A stretch of DNA of 64,000 nt from JAYRSJ01 sp041920215 (GTDB taxonomy: Bacteria > Pseudomonadota > Gammaproteobacteria > Burkholderiales > Burkholderiaceae_C), in contig JAYRSJ010000006.1 of the NCBI GenBank assembly GCA_041920215.1, positions 108,329 to 172,328 on the forward strand. Direction: 5' to 3'. Positions 16,947 through 26,140 of the stretch are shown here, one piece after another. Below the pieces are notes generated by a model. The model searched no databases, had not been told where the DNA came from, and worked only from the letters and a program-made list of their open reading frames with translations. Each line of letters opens with the position of its first letter. Position 1 is the stretch's first letter. The position numbers were made by a program, and so were the translations under genes.

Positions 16947-17614
16947 GAATGTCCTTGGTCGGCCAGCATCTGGCGCAGCAGCGGCACGGTGACAGCCCGC
17001 TTGCTGGCCAGCGCGAATTCGTCCAGACGGTCCAGCAAGGCCATCAGGTGTTTGAGATCACGGGCGAAGCGGGTCAGCAGATAGTCCATGACCTCGTCGC
17101 TCAGGAAAATGCCGCGACGGTCGGCGTCGCGGCGCAGTGCCGCCCTCACCTCATCCTCGCCCAGCGGCTGCAGCGCATAGATCGGCCCCCAGCCCAGGCG
17201 GCTGCGCAGGTCTTCGCGCAACGGCAGGTCCACCGGCGGCGCGGCACCGCAGGCCACCACCGCCAGGCCATGGCTGGCTGCCTCGATGAAGAGCTGGAAA
17301 GCCGCATGCTGCTGGCCGGCGTCATAGCGCTCGCAGTCGTCCATCAGCAAGAGGCTGGGCTGGCTGGGCAGTTCCCAGGGCAAGGCGGTATCGGCGTCGT
17401 ACCAGCCCACCTGGGCTCCGGCCGACTGCCAGGCACCGGCCAGCGCGCGCAGCGCATGGGTCTTGCCGCTGCCGGGCGGCCCCCACAAAAAGACCGGTGG
17501 CTTGCCCGGCCGCAGGCTCTTGAGCTGAGCCAGTGCGGCGGCGTTCGCGCCAGGCAGGAGGTTATCAAAAGTGAAAACCGGCTCGGGGCCCAATGACAGC
17601 GGAATCTGCTTCAA
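16943..17614 (-). CDS. hda: DnaA regulatory inactivator Hda
   Basis: 223 residues, an AAA+ domain like that of DnaA without its DNA-binding domain. The N-terminus MKQIPLSLGPEP is a good beta-clamp binding motif (QxPLSL). Walker A GPPGSGKTH (about 45-53) and Walker B SLLLMDDCERY (about 85-95) follow. Hda with the clamp triggers ATP hydrolysis by DnaA and so stops over-initiation. The start is TTG at 17614; no ATG fits, and the clamp motif must be near the N-terminus, which supports it. First gene of the coupled set with HAD, pcnB and folK. Confidence 0.94.
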   Translation of the reverse strand: MKQIPLSLGPEPVFTFDNLLPGANAAALAQLKSLRPGKPPVFLWGPPGSGKTHALRALAGAWQSAGAQVGWYDADTALPWELPSQPSLLLMDDCERYDAGQQHAAFQLFIEAASHGLAVVACGAAPPVDLPLREDLRSRLGWGPIYALQPLGEDEVRAALRRDADRRGIFLSDEVMDYLLTRFARDLKHLMALLDRLDEFALASKRAVTVPLLRQMLADQGHS

Positions 17615-17745
17615 GAGCGGCTCAATCCTGGTGATTGCGAGTGGACCGCAGCGCGGGGTGGTGGGAGGACAGGCGGTTCTTCATGGGCGGCAGCGATTCT
17701 ATAAGGCAGCCGCGCGGCGACCGCCGTCGCCGCGCCGCCCACCGT

Positions 17746-18603
17746 TCAATGCAGCGAGGGTCCCGGCCGACTCTGCAGACGCCGCAAATGCTGCCGCAGC
17801 AGCGCTGCATCGTCAGCCAGCGGGCGCAGGCTCAGATAGCGCTGCAGATCGGCGGCCGCGGCAGCATCATGACCCAGCGCCTCCAGCGTCAGCCCGCGAT
17901 CGCGCAGTTCCCGCGCATCATCCGGCAAGAGCAGCAGCAAGCGCTGCTGCACCGCCAACAGGCGCTGCAGATCGCCGTTCGCCCGGTGGATCTCCTTCAG
18001 ATTGCGCAGCATGCGCACCAGCACCTCGCGCGGCGGTGCATCGCGCAGCACCTCTTCCAGCCGCAGCGTGCCGCTGACCTCGTCGCGGTACGGCAGCAGA
18101 GCTTCGTCCAGGGCCTGACGCGACAGGGTCTGGCAGCTGAACGGATCCAGCACCACCTCCCCTTGGGGCAGATGCAGTTTGACAAGGAAATGCCCGGGGA
18201 AGGCCACACCGGCCGCACGCAGCCCGATTTGGGCCGCCAGCTCCATATAGATCAAGGCCAGCGTGATCGGAATGCCACGTCGGGTGAGCAGCACGCGGTG
18301 CACATAGCTGTTCTCGCTGGCGTAGTAGTTGTTGACATTGCCGGCAAAGCCCAGCTCGTCATGGAAGAAGTGGTTCAGCAGACGCAGCTTGTGCAGAGCG
18401 GTCGCGTCAGGCGCCAGGCGCCGCGACAGCTTCAGTGCCAGCGCATCAACCTCCGCCAGCACGGCCTGCACGTCAAGCAGCGGGCTTTCGTCCTGCGCAA
18501 TCGCAATCGCCGCCTCCAGCAGGTTCAGGCTGCGGTCGTCGGCAACCAAGGCGGCGAAGAATTCCAGCGCCGTCGGGGCGCGGCTGGGCAGCGACGCGGA
18601 CAT
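17746..18603 (-). CDS. SirB1-like transglutaminase-fold protein with TPR region
   Basis: 285 residues. An N-terminal helical part leads into NHFFHDELGFAGNVNNYYASENSYVHRVLLTRRGIPITLALIYMELA (key: GN.NNYY, NS, RRG.P), the conserved core of the SirB1/PF13369 transglutaminase-like family. FPGHFLVKL and VVLDPFSCQTLS follow, and the C-terminal 90 residues are TPR-like helices. The canonical catalytic Cys of transglutaminases is not obvious. It follows murJ by nine bases, so the two are probably cotranscribed. Function is not known. Confidence 0.88.
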   Translation of the reverse strand: MSASLPSRAPTALEFFAALVADDRSLNLLEAAIAIAQDESPLLDVQAVLAEVDALALKLSRRLAPDATALHKLRLLNHFFHDELGFAGNVNNYYASENSYVHRVLLTRRGIPITLALIYMELAAQIGLRAAGVAFPGHFLVKLHLPQGEVVLDPFSCQTLSRQALDEALLPYRDEVSGTLRLEEVLRDAPPREVLVRMLRNLKEIHRANGDLQRLLAVQQRLLLLLPDDARELRDRGLTLEALGHDAAAAADLQRYLSLRPLADDAALLRQHLRRLQSRPGPSLH

Positions 18604-18612
18604 GGTCGGAGT

Positions 18613-20175
18613 TTAGGCCCGTCGGGCGAACTCGCGCAGCCGCAAGCCCGATAGCGCCAGCATGCCGAAGTACAGCAGGGCCGAGGCGGCCAGACTGCCC
18701 GCCATCGCCAGTGCACGCAGGCCTTCAGTCTGGCCCAGGACGATCCAGTCCAGCTTGGTTGCCAGCAGGTACTGCAAGCCACCCATGACCGCACTGGCCA
18801 GCAGTACCCGCAGCACGAAGAGCGGCCAGCCTGCCGCCGGACGGTAGCTGCCCAGCTTGCGCAGGCCATACAGCAACCAGCTCGCGTTGATCAGTGCGCC
18901 GAGGCCTATGGACAGCGACAACCCGGCCACACCCAGCCAGGGGACAAAAGCCGCATTCATCAGCTGTGTCAGCACCAGCACGGTCACGGCAATGCGTACG
19001 GGCGTGCGGGTATCGAGCTTGGCGAAATAGCCGGGCGCCAGCACCTTGATCGCCACCAGGCCCAGCAACCCCGCACCGTAGCCCATCACAGCCAGCGTGG
19101 TCTGCTGCACATCGACCGCGCTGAAGGCCCCACGGTGGTACAGCACCGCCACCATGGGCTTGGCAAACAGCAGCAGCGCCACCGCGCAAGGAATGGCCAG
19201 CAGCAGCACCATGCGCAGCCCCCAGTCCAGCAAGGCCGAGTAGCGCTCCCCCTCCCCCTTGGCCTGCGCAGCCGAGAGCTGCGGCGTCAGCACCACACCC
19301 AGGGCCACGCCCAGCAAGGCGGTCGGAAACTCCATCAGCCGGTCGGCGTAGGTCAACCAGGACGCTGCACCCGGCCCGACGAAGATTGCGATCTGCGTGT
19401 TGATGACCAGGGACAGCTGCGCCACCCCCACACCCAGCAAGGCGGGCCCCATCATGCGCAGCACCTGCCCGACCCCCGGGTGTTGCCAGGCGGCGCGCAA
19501 GCGCGCCGGCGACATCCCGATGCGCGGCAGCACGCCCACCCGTTTCAGCGCCGGCACCTGTACCGCCAGCTGTATCAGCCCCCCCAGCATCACACCGATG
19601 GCCAGTGCGTAGATAGACCGTAGCCCCTGCTGCTCCAGCACGGGCGCAAGCCACCAGGCGGAGCCAATGACCGAGAGGTTGAGCAGCACCGGCGTCGCTG
19701 CCGGCAGCATGAAGCGCTTCCAGGTGTTGAGGATGCCTGCCGACAGGGCCACGAGGGACATGCAGCCGATATAGGGGAACATCCAGCGCGTCATCACGAT
19801 TGCGGCCTCGCGCCCGTCGGCCGGCAAGCCAGCCCCCAGTAGCCAGACCAGCAGCGGTGCGCCGGCCACACCTAGCACACAGGTCAGCAGCAGTATCCAG
19901 AACAGCAAGGTAGCCACCGCGTCGATGAGCCCGTGCGTCGCCACATCGCCATCGCGAGCGCGGGTTCCCGCCAGCAGCGGGACGAAGGCCTGCGAGAACG
20001 CCCCTTCCGCAAACAACCGCCGCAGCATATTGGGGATGCGAAAAGCCACCTGGAAGGCGTCGGTCAGCGTGCTAGCACCAAACAGCGCTGCAATGATCTG
20101 CTCGCGGATCAACCCGGTGATGCGGGAAGCTAGCGTCATCACGGAAATCAGGGAGGCAGAGCGCAGCAAAGACAT
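18613..20175 (-). CDS. murJ: lipid II flippase MurJ
   Basis: 520 residues with about 14 membrane helices of the MOP superfamily. Starts MSLLRSASLISVMTLASRITGLIREQIIAALFG and contains FRIPNMLRRLFAEGAFSQAFVPLL (about 46-69), both highly conserved in MurJ. GLVAIKVLAPGYFAKLDTRTPV in the second half is also typical. The protein moves lipid-linked cell wall precursor across the inner membrane. It is divergent from rpsT, a common Burkholderiales arrangement. Confidence 0.97.
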   Translation of the reverse strand: MSLLRSASLISVMTLASRITGLIREQIIAALFGASTLTDAFQVAFRIPNMLRRLFAEGAFSQAFVPLLAGTRARDGDVATHGLIDAVATLLFWILLLTCVLGVAGAPLLVWLLGAGLPADGREAAIVMTRWMFPYIGCMSLVALSAGILNTWKRFMLPAATPVLLNLSVIGSAWWLAPVLEQQGLRSIYALAIGVMLGGLIQLAVQVPALKRVGVLPRIGMSPARLRAAWQHPGVGQVLRMMGPALLGVGVAQLSLVINTQIAIFVGPGAASWLTYADRLMEFPTALLGVALGVVLTPQLSAAQAKGEGERYSALLDWGLRMVLLLAIPCAVALLLFAKPMVAVLYHRGAFSAVDVQQTTLAVMGYGAGLLGLVAIKVLAPGYFAKLDTRTPVRIAVTVLVLTQLMNAAFVPWLGVAGLSLSIGLGALINASWLLYGLRKLGSYRPAAGWPLFVLRVLLASAVMGGLQYLLATKLDWIVLGQTEGLRALAMAGSLAASALLYFGMLALSGLRLREFARRA

Positions 20176-20261
20176 GGGCGACGGGAGTGGACAAGGCAGC
20201 GAGAGCGGCGGATTATGCGTGCCGCCCCTGACATCAATGAATGAAATTCAGCGGACTGACT

Positions 20262-20291
20262 TTGCCAATAGCTGGACAAAAGTGCTACACT
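20262..20291 (+). promoter_or_regulatory. sigma-70 promoter of rpsT
   Basis: TTGCCA (20262-20267), an 18-base spacer and TACACT (20286-20291), with TG one base before the -10 (TGCTACACT). It lies 35 bases before the rpsT start. Confidence 0.75.
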
Positions 20292-20325
20292 CGCGGTCTT
20301 TGCACCATCTGGGTAAATACGCAAT

Positions 20326-20622
20326 ATGGCAAGCTCTTCCAAAGCCAAGAAGAAAACCGTCCGTTTGGCATCGGGTCGCAAGCGCGCCCGCCAGGACGTC
20401 AAGCTCAACGCCGCTAACACTGCGCTGCGCTCCAAATTCCGCACCGTCGTCAAGAACGTGCAAAAGGCCGTCGTCGCTGGCGACAAGACCAAGGCAGCCG
20501 AGCTGTTCAAGGCTGCCCAGGCTGTGATCGACTCGGTCGCTGACAAGGGCATCTTCCACAAGAACAAGGCCGCTCGCCACAAGAGCCGCCTGTCCGCCAA
20601 GATCAAGGCCCTGGCCGCCTAA
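20326..20622 (+). CDS. rpsT: 30S ribosomal protein S20
   Basis: 98 residues, very Lys/Ala/Arg-rich. Begins MASSSKAKKKTVRLASGRKRARQDVKLN and contains FRTVVKNVQKAV and the C-terminal HKNKAARHKSRLSAKIKAL, which is diagnostic for S20. It binds 16S rRNA in the 30S body. A single-gene unit with its own promoter and a strong terminator. The region before the start lacks a strong Shine-Dalgarno. Confidence 0.98.
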   Translation: MASSSKAKKKTVRLASGRKRARQDVKLNAANTALRSKFRTVVKNVQKAVVAGDKTKAAELFKAAQAVIDSVADKGIFHKNKAARHKSRLSAKIKALAA

Positions 20623-20643
20623 ATCCCAGATCTGGTGCAAAGA

Positions 20644-20668
20644 ACAAGCCCGCTTCGGCGGGCTTTTT
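20644..20668 (+). terminator. rho-independent terminator after rpsT
   Basis: AAGCCCGC-TTCG-GCGGGCTTTTT: a stable stem with a UUCG tetraloop and T-run, about 24 bases after the stop. Confidence 0.92.
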
Positions 20669-20708
20669 CGTTGCCGCCAGCAACCCCGGGTCATAAGAAG
20701 GGGCTCGC

Positions 20709-21632
20709 TCAGGCTCCTGCAGCCGCCGATCTGCGACCAGGCAAGTCGCCAAGCGCATGCATCTGGCGCGCGTCCAGCCATTGCACCACCGCGGCAGCCA
20801 CCCATTGCGGATCATCCAGCGGCAAGTCATGGCCGGCCTGGGTGTGCAGGCGCAGCGGCACGCCCCAGGCGCGGCTGAGCGCTTGCGAGCAATGCCAGTC
20901 GATCAGCTGGTCGGATTTGCTGCACAAGAGCAGCACCGGCACCGTTGGCCCCACCCGACGGGCGCGGAACCGTATCGCCGCGAGCAACTGACGTAGGCCG
21001 TTGCGACGTCTCACCGGGTGCTGGCGCTGCAACTCCACCCAGCGGTCGAGCACCGGCTGAGGCTCCTTGACCAGGCGCGACGTCAGCGCCAGCACGCGCG
21101 ACTCGCGCCATCGCACCCCCAGCTTCAGCAGACCAAGCGCCAGCAGCTTCCAGTAACTCGCAGGCCTGACCCGTCCCAGCAGCGGCTGATAGGGCTGCAT
21201 GCTGGTGTTGATCAGCACCGTACCCAGCACCTCCTCGGGATAGCGGTAGGCCCAGTCGCAGGCCACCATCCCACCCAAGGACATGGCCAGCAAATAGCAC
21301 CCTTGCCGACGTCCACGCCGCGCCAACTCGGCCCGGCAGGCCTCCACCATGGCAGGCACGCTGAGCGGGCTGGCTTGCCGGTACAGCACCCCATTGCCCG
21401 GCAAGTCCATCAGCAGCAACTCGACATCGGCCTGCTGCGCCAGTTCGCGCAGCAGGACCGCGGGGAAGTTGCCCCAATGCCCGCTTTCCCGGGCCAGGCC
21501 ACGCAACAGCACCCAGCACTGGCGCGGCTGAGCTGCCTGTGCAGCGCCCGGCATGGTGACCGCGATCGTCGCCGAAGCGGCGCCCTCAGCGCCGCGGTTC
21601 GAGCCGCTTTCAATCAAGATCTCGCACTCCAT
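20709..21632 (-). CDS. alpha/beta hydrolase
   Basis: About 307 residues from ATG 21632; a TTG two codons earlier and a Met about 28 codons later are alternatives and no Shine-Dalgarno decides. The fold is visible as LLRGLARESGHWGNFP (oxyanion region), LLLMDLPGNG, nucleophile elbow LAMSLGGM (about 117-124, where Ala replaces the first Gly of GxSxG), the acid in LLLCSKSDQLID, and His in QAGHDLPLDDP (about 277). Catalytic Ser, Asp and His are thus all present. Substrate unknown. It converges on rpsT. Confidence 0.85.
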   Translation of the reverse strand: MECEILIESGSNRGAEGAASATIAVTMPGAAQAAQPRQCWVLLRGLARESGHWGNFPAVLLRELAQQADVELLLMDLPGNGVLYRQASPLSVPAMVEACRAELARRGRRQGCYLLAMSLGGMVACDWAYRYPEEVLGTVLINTSMQPYQPLLGRVRPASYWKLLALGLLKLGVRWRESRVLALTSRLVKEPQPVLDRWVELQRQHPVRRRNGLRQLLAAIRFRARRVGPTVPVLLLCSKSDQLIDWHCSQALSRAWGVPLRLHTQAGHDLPLDDPQWVAAAVVQWLDARQMHALGDLPGRRSAAAGA

Positions 21633-21745
21633 GCCCAACGAGGCCAGCCAAAAACGGCGCGACCTATTACATCAAGCCACCCCGGGGCCAGGCAAGGCGC
21701 ACACTCGCAAACCCCAGGCCCCTATCCCAGGGGTAGGCCCGCCTT

Positions 21746-22075
21746 TCAGGACTTGTCGCTGCGTTCAGGCAACAAACAGGCCTCGGCGACCTGCAGATGG
21801 TTATCGCGGGCGAAGTTCATCACGAAGTCCCAGGCCATGGGTTCGATGCTTTTCAGCGCTTCATTGACGATCACGCATTTGACGCCATTGATCACCCGCG
21901 GCACGCAGTAGGGCGAGTAGCCGATATGCGCGCCCGGCCCCGCCTTGGCGCCGCCAGGACGGAAACAGGACATGGCGCCAGCCAGTCGTTCGGCCCAGTC
22001 ACTGGGCCTGAAAGTGCGCCCATCCAAGGTCAGACCCTGGATAAAGACTTCACGCGGCTTCGGGGGCAGGCTCAT
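21746..22075 (-). CDS. DUF3579 domain-containing protein
   Basis: 109 residues matching the DUF3579 family over its full length: EVFIQGLTLDGRTFRPSDWAERLAG near the start, then YSPYCVPRVINGVKCVIVN and a C-terminal helix DFVMNFARDNHLQV. The family has no known activity. In Burkholderiales it is usually found next to argD/argF, as here, where it is divergent from argD across 225 bases. Confidence 0.9.
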   Translation of the reverse strand: MSLPPKPREVFIQGLTLDGRTFRPSDWAERLAGAMSCFRPGGAKAGPGAHIGYSPYCVPRVINGVKCVIVNEALKSIEPMAWDFVMNFARDNHLQVAEACLLPERSDKS

Positions 22076-22300
22076 GGCGGCTTGGCTGTTCGGGTACGGC
22101 CGGAACGGGCCGCGCCCGTATCGTCGCGGCGGACGCTTACGGCAAAGCCGCTATTGTGCCCTGGATGTGTTGCGCCGCAGCACGGCGCCTCGCGATCGCG
22201 GCGCAAATCGCGCAGCCGATGCGCTGCTGTTCACGGCCGCGGCGGGCGCGCCTCATAGAATCGCCCTCTTCTCTTGCGCTCGCTCAACCCCGGAGACCTG

Positions 22301-23506
22301 ATGAACGCGACCACCTCGCCGACCGAACCGCACGTCATGCAAACCTATGGCCGTCTGCCCATCGCCTTGTCGCATGGCCAGGGCTGCTGGGTCTGGGATG
22401 TCGAAGGTCGACGATACCTGGATGGTCTGGGCGGCATTGCGGTCAACACCCTGGGGCACGCCCATCCCAAGCTGGTGCCCGCCTTGCAGGAGCAGATCGG
22501 CAAGCTGATCCACACCAGCAACTATTTCCATGTGCCGCTGCAGGAAACCCTGGCCGCCAAGCTCTGCGAGCTGTCCGGCCTGAGCAATGTTTTCTTCTGC
22601 AACAGCGGCCTGGAGGCCAACGAGGCCGCGCTGAAGATTGCCCGCAAATACGGCAACGACCGCGGCATCACGCCGCCCGAGGTGCTGGTATTCGAGGGGG
22701 CCTTCCATGGCCGCTCGATCGCTACGCTGTCGGCCACCGCCAACCCCAAGATCCACGCCGGCTTCGGCCCGCTGGTGCCGGGCTTCGTGCGCGTGCCGCT
22801 GAACGATATCGCCGCGGTCGAGGCCGCGCTGAAGGCGCATCCGAACATCACCGCGATCTTCCTGGAAACCATACAGGGTGAAGGCGGCATCAACTCGGCG
22901 CGCATCGAGTTCCTGCAGGCGCTGCGCCGCGTCTGCGATGCGCACGATCTGCTGCTGATGTTGGACGAGGTGCAATGCGGCATCGGCCGTACCGGCAAAT
23001 GGTTCGCGCATCAGTGGGCCGGCATCCAGCCGGATGTGATGCCGCTGGCCAAGGGCCTGGGCTCGGGCGTGCCGATCGGTGCGGTGGTTTGCGGCCCGCG
23101 TGCGGCCAAGATCCTGCAGCCGGGCAACCATGGCACCACCTTCGGCGGCAACCCGCTGGCCATGCGGGCCGGCGTCGAGACGCTGCGCATCATGGAGGAG
23201 GAAGGCCTGCTGGCCAATGCCGCCACCGTGGGCGCCGCCTTGAAGGACGGACTGGCGCGGGAGCTCGCCGGCGTTGCTGGCGTGGTCGAGGTGCGCGGCC
23301 AGGGCCTGATGCTGGGCATCGAGCTGGACCGCCCCTGCGGCGCCCTGCTCGCTCAGGCGCTGCAGGCCGGCCTGCTGATGAGCGTTACCTCGGACAAGGT
23401 GATACGCCTGGTGCCGGCCCTGATCCTCAGCGAGGATGAAGCGGCGCAGATCGTCGCCATCCTGGCACCGCTGGTCAAGGCCTTCCTGTCGCAGCCCAAG
23501 CCATGA
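22301..23506 (+). CDS. argD: acetylornithine aminotransferase (class III, PLP-dependent)
   Basis: 401 residues from ATG 22301, with GGAG nine bases upstream; an in-frame ATG nine codons earlier is unlikely. Class III aminotransferase motifs: GLGGIAVNTLGHAHP (about 45-59), NSGLEANEAALKIARK (about 104-119), LDEVQCGIGRTG (about 222-233, the Asp that holds pyridoxal phosphate) and PLAKGLGSGVPIGA (about 248-261, the Schiff-base Lys). It converts N-acetylglutamate semialdehyde to N-acetylornithine; related succinyl-diaminopimelate activity is common. Followed by argF. Confidence 0.93.
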   Translation: MNATTSPTEPHVMQTYGRLPIALSHGQGCWVWDVEGRRYLDGLGGIAVNTLGHAHPKLVPALQEQIGKLIHTSNYFHVPLQETLAAKLCELSGLSNVFFCNSGLEANEAALKIARKYGNDRGITPPEVLVFEGAFHGRSIATLSATANPKIHAGFGPLVPGFVRVPLNDIAAVEAALKAHPNITAIFLETIQGEGGINSARIEFLQALRRVCDAHDLLLMLDEVQCGIGRTGKWFAHQWAGIQPDVMPLAKGLGSGVPIGAVVCGPRAAKILQPGNHGTTFGGNPLAMRAGVETLRIMEEEGLLANAATVGAALKDGLARELAGVAGVVEVRGQGLMLGIELDRPCGALLAQALQAGLLMSVTSDKVIRLVPALILSEDEAAQIVAILAPLVKAFLSQPKP

Positions 23507-23523
23507 AGCCCGGAGACAGCCTG

Positions 23524-24465
23524 ATGCGTCACTATCTGCAGTTCAAGGACTTCCGCGCCGAGGAATACGCCTATCTGTTCGAGCGCGTTGCCATCATCAA
23601 GCGGCGCTTCAAGAACTACGAGAAGTACCAGCCGCTGGCCGACCGCACGCTGGCCATGATCTTCGAGAAGGCCAGCACCCGCACCCGTGTGAGCTTCGAG
23701 GCCGGCATGTACCAGATGGGCGGCTCGGTGGTGCACCTGACCACCGGCGACAGCCAGCTGGGCCGCGCCGAACCCATCGAGGACAGCGCGCGGGTGATCA
23801 GTCGCATGGTCGATCTGGTGATGATCCGCACCTTCGAGCAGACCAAGATCGAGCGCTTTGCGGCGCACTCGCGAGTGCCGGTGATCAACGGCCTGACCAA
23901 TGAGTACCACCCCTGCCAGATCCTGGCCGATCTGTTCACCTTCATCGAGGCGCGCGGCATGGACCGGCGCGGCGCCACCGATATCGACTGCCTGAAGGGC
24001 CGGGTCGTTGCCTGGGTGGGCGATGGCAACAATATGGCCAACACCTGGCTGCAGGCGGCCGAGATCCTGGGCTTCACCGTCCATGTCAGCACGCCCAGCG
24101 GCTACGAGATCGACCCAGTGGTCGCCGGCATCAAGAACGCCGACTGCTACAAGGTCTTCAAGAACCCGCTGGACGCCTGCCGCGGCGCCGATCTGGTGAC
24201 CACCGATGTCTGGACCAGCATGGGCTACGAGGCCGAGAACGAGGCGCGCCGCAGCGCCTTCGCCGACTGGTGCGTCGATGCCGAGATGATGGCGCTGGCC
24301 AAGCCCGATGCGCTGTTCATGCACTGCCTGCCCGCGCATCGCGGCGAGGAAGTCACGGCCGAGGTGATAGACGGCCCGCAGTCGGTGGTCTGGGACGAGG
24401 CCGAGAATCGCATGCATGTGCAGAAGGCCTTGATGGAGTACCTCCTGCTCGGGCGCATCGGCTGA
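23524..24465 (+). CDS. argF: ornithine carbamoyltransferase
   Basis: 313 residues. I chose ATG 23524 (MRHYLQFKDF), which fits the family N-terminus and has GGAGA eight bases upstream; an in-frame ATG at 23503 overlaps the argD stop but lacks a ribosome site. Carbamoyl phosphate motif EKASTRTRVSFE (about 47-58), GLTNEYHPCQILAD (about 123-136) and the ornithine-binding HCLPAHRGEEV (about 267-277) are all intact. It makes citrulline from ornithine in arginine synthesis. Confidence 0.96.
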   Translation: MRHYLQFKDFRAEEYAYLFERVAIIKRRFKNYEKYQPLADRTLAMIFEKASTRTRVSFEAGMYQMGGSVVHLTTGDSQLGRAEPIEDSARVISRMVDLVMIRTFEQTKIERFAAHSRVPVINGLTNEYHPCQILADLFTFIEARGMDRRGATDIDCLKGRVVAWVGDGNNMANTWLQAAEILGFTVHVSTPSGYEIDPVVAGIKNADCYKVFKNPLDACRGADLVTTDVWTSMGYEAENEARRSAFADWCVDAEMMALAKPDALFMHCLPAHRGEEVTAEVIDGPQSVVWDEAENRMHVQKALMEYLLLGRIG

Positions 24466-24485
24466 CGCCCTGCCTGCCGGCCAGC

Positions 24486-25295
24486 TCAGCGCGGCTTGAT
24501 GCTGCCCTCGAGGCTGCCGGCCGGGTAGTAGCGCTGGAAGGCCTCCCATATCGCGGCACTGACCGCGGGGCGCTCCAGCCAAGCGACCAGCGCCTGACGA
24601 TCAGGCTCGCTCAGCGCGGTGCGCGACACATAGGCGCCGCTGTCGGCCCAGGGCAGTTCGTCGACCGGCTCGCTACGCACCCGCTCGACCAGATGCCTGA
24701 CCCTTGCATCGCTGTGCAGGGCGCCGATGAAGACCGAGGGGGCCATCACCGTCACATCGGCCAGGCCCAGCTCCAGCATGCGCGCCACCGACACCACATC
24801 GCTGTCCAGACTCAGCCGCCCCTGGGCCCGCAGGGCCTCGCTGAGCTGCTGATAGGCGCTGCCGTAGTCGAAGCCGCGCACGAGCACCACGCGCAACTCA
24901 CGCCGCTGCAGCAGCTCGGCCAGGCTCTTCACCGGCGCGCGTTGGCCCTGCAGCGAGACCAGGGTCGGACGCGCCTGGATCAGCGGCACGAACACGCCCG
25001 CCTCGTCGCGCCGGGGCGAACGGCTGGCCGGAATCAGCAGATCGGCACGCCCGCCAAAAAACAACGCCTCGACTCTGGCGCGCGGCACCGGGTCGAACTG
25101 GAAACGGCAGCTCTGGCCCAGCATGCGCATCACATCCGGATAAACGCCGCTGATCTGGCTGTCGGCCACGATCACGCTCAGGCCTATCGGGGCCACCGGC
25201 ACCTGCAGCGGCCGTGAGCAGCTGGCCTGGGCGGACGCGCCGGCCAGAGCCAGAGCCGCCAGCGCCAACGTAAGCACAGACGGGCTCCACCGCAT
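24486..25295 (-). CDS. periplasmic solute-binding protein (family 3 type)
   Basis: 269 residues from ATG 25295, chosen because it opens directly into a signal peptide (MRWSPSVLTLALAALALAGASAQA, cleavage near residue 24); a start eight codons earlier is possible. The mature part begins CSRPLQVPVAPIGLSVIVADSQISGVYPDVMRML, like amino-acid binding proteins. No ABC permease or ATPase gene is adjacent, so this may be an orphan receptor or a sensor-like periplasmic protein. It converges on argF. Confidence 0.78.
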   Translation of the reverse strand: MRWSPSVLTLALAALALAGASAQASCSRPLQVPVAPIGLSVIVADSQISGVYPDVMRMLGQSCRFQFDPVPRARVEALFFGGRADLLIPASRSPRRDEAGVFVPLIQARPTLVSLQGQRAPVKSLAELLQRRELRVVLVRGFDYGSAYQQLSEALRAQGRLSLDSDVVSVARMLELGLADVTVMAPSVFIGALHSDARVRHLVERVRSEPVDELPWADSGAYVSRTALSEPDRQALVAWLERPAVSAAIWEAFQRYYPAGSLEGSIKPR

Positions 25296-25384
25296 GAACA
25301 CCACAGGCGCTGACTGCAAGATTTACCCCCAGGAATTGCGCTACGCCAGCATAGCGCAGCCGCAGCCCGGCTAGCATGCGCGCC

Positions 25385-26140
25385 ATGCGTCTTGCCCTAA
25401 TCACCGATCTGCACGCCAATCTGGAGGCCTTTGAGGCATGCCTGGCCCATGCCCAGAGCTGGCCCTGCGAGCGCCTGGTCCTGCTCGGCGACTTTGTCGG
25501 CTATGGCGCCGATCCGGCCGCCCTGCTGCGTCGGGTGCAGCCGCTGGTTGCCGACGGGGCGATCGCGATCTGCGGCAACCACGACCTGGCGGTACTGCAA
25601 GGCCCGCTGCCCACCATGCATCCGGATGCGCGCGCCGCGGTCGAGTGGACCCGCGCCCAGCTCGATGCCACGCAGCTGGCTTTTCTCGCCGCACTGCCGA
25701 TGAGCGCGCGCCTGGGCGAATGCCTGTTCGTGCATGCCAATGCCTATGCGCCCGAGCGCTTCGAGTACATCAGCAGCCGGGTCGAGGCGGTGCGCAGCCT
25801 GCAGAGCACCGATGCCCGCTACAGCTTCTGTGGCCATGTGCACGCTCCCATGCTCTACACCCTGGCCGCCACCGGCAAGGCCGGTGAGTTCGTGCCGGTG
25901 GCCGGCATGCCAATCCCCTTGCCCTCCAACCGGCAATGGCTGGTGCTGCCCGGCTCCTGCGGCCAGCCACGCGATGGCAATCCGGCGGCCTGCTATGCGC
26001 GCTTCGATACCGAGAGCCGCGAACTCAGCTTCGAGCGCGTGCCCTACGCCCATGAAGAGGCCGCCGCCAAGGTGCGTCGCTGCGGGCTGCCGCTGGCGGT
26101 GGCCGAGCGCCTGGCTGAGCGGCTGGAGCGCGGTGGATGA
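25385..26140 (+). CDS. metallophosphoesterase (protein phosphatase-like)
   Basis: 251 residues. The calcineurin-like motifs are complete: DLHAN (about 7-11), GDFVGYGADP (about 36-45), GNHDLAV (about 64-70), a His in FVHANAY (about 118) and GHVHAPM (about 151-157). These residues hold two metal ions. An ATG three codons upstream (25376) is an alternative start. The stop overlaps the start of the Ser/Thr kinase-USP gene by four bases, so a phosphatase-kinase pair is likely made together. Whether it acts on proteins or on a small molecule is not shown. Confidence 0.86.
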   Translation: MRLALITDLHANLEAFEACLAHAQSWPCERLVLLGDFVGYGADPAALLRRVQPLVADGAIAICGNHDLAVLQGPLPTMHPDARAAVEWTRAQLDATQLAFLAALPMSARLGECLFVHANAYAPERFEYISSRVEAVRSLQSTDARYSFCGHVHAPMLYTLAATGKAGEFVPVAGMPIPLPSNRQWLVLPGSCGQPRDGNPAACYARFDTESRELSFERVPYAHEEAAAKVRRCGLPLAVAERLAERLERGG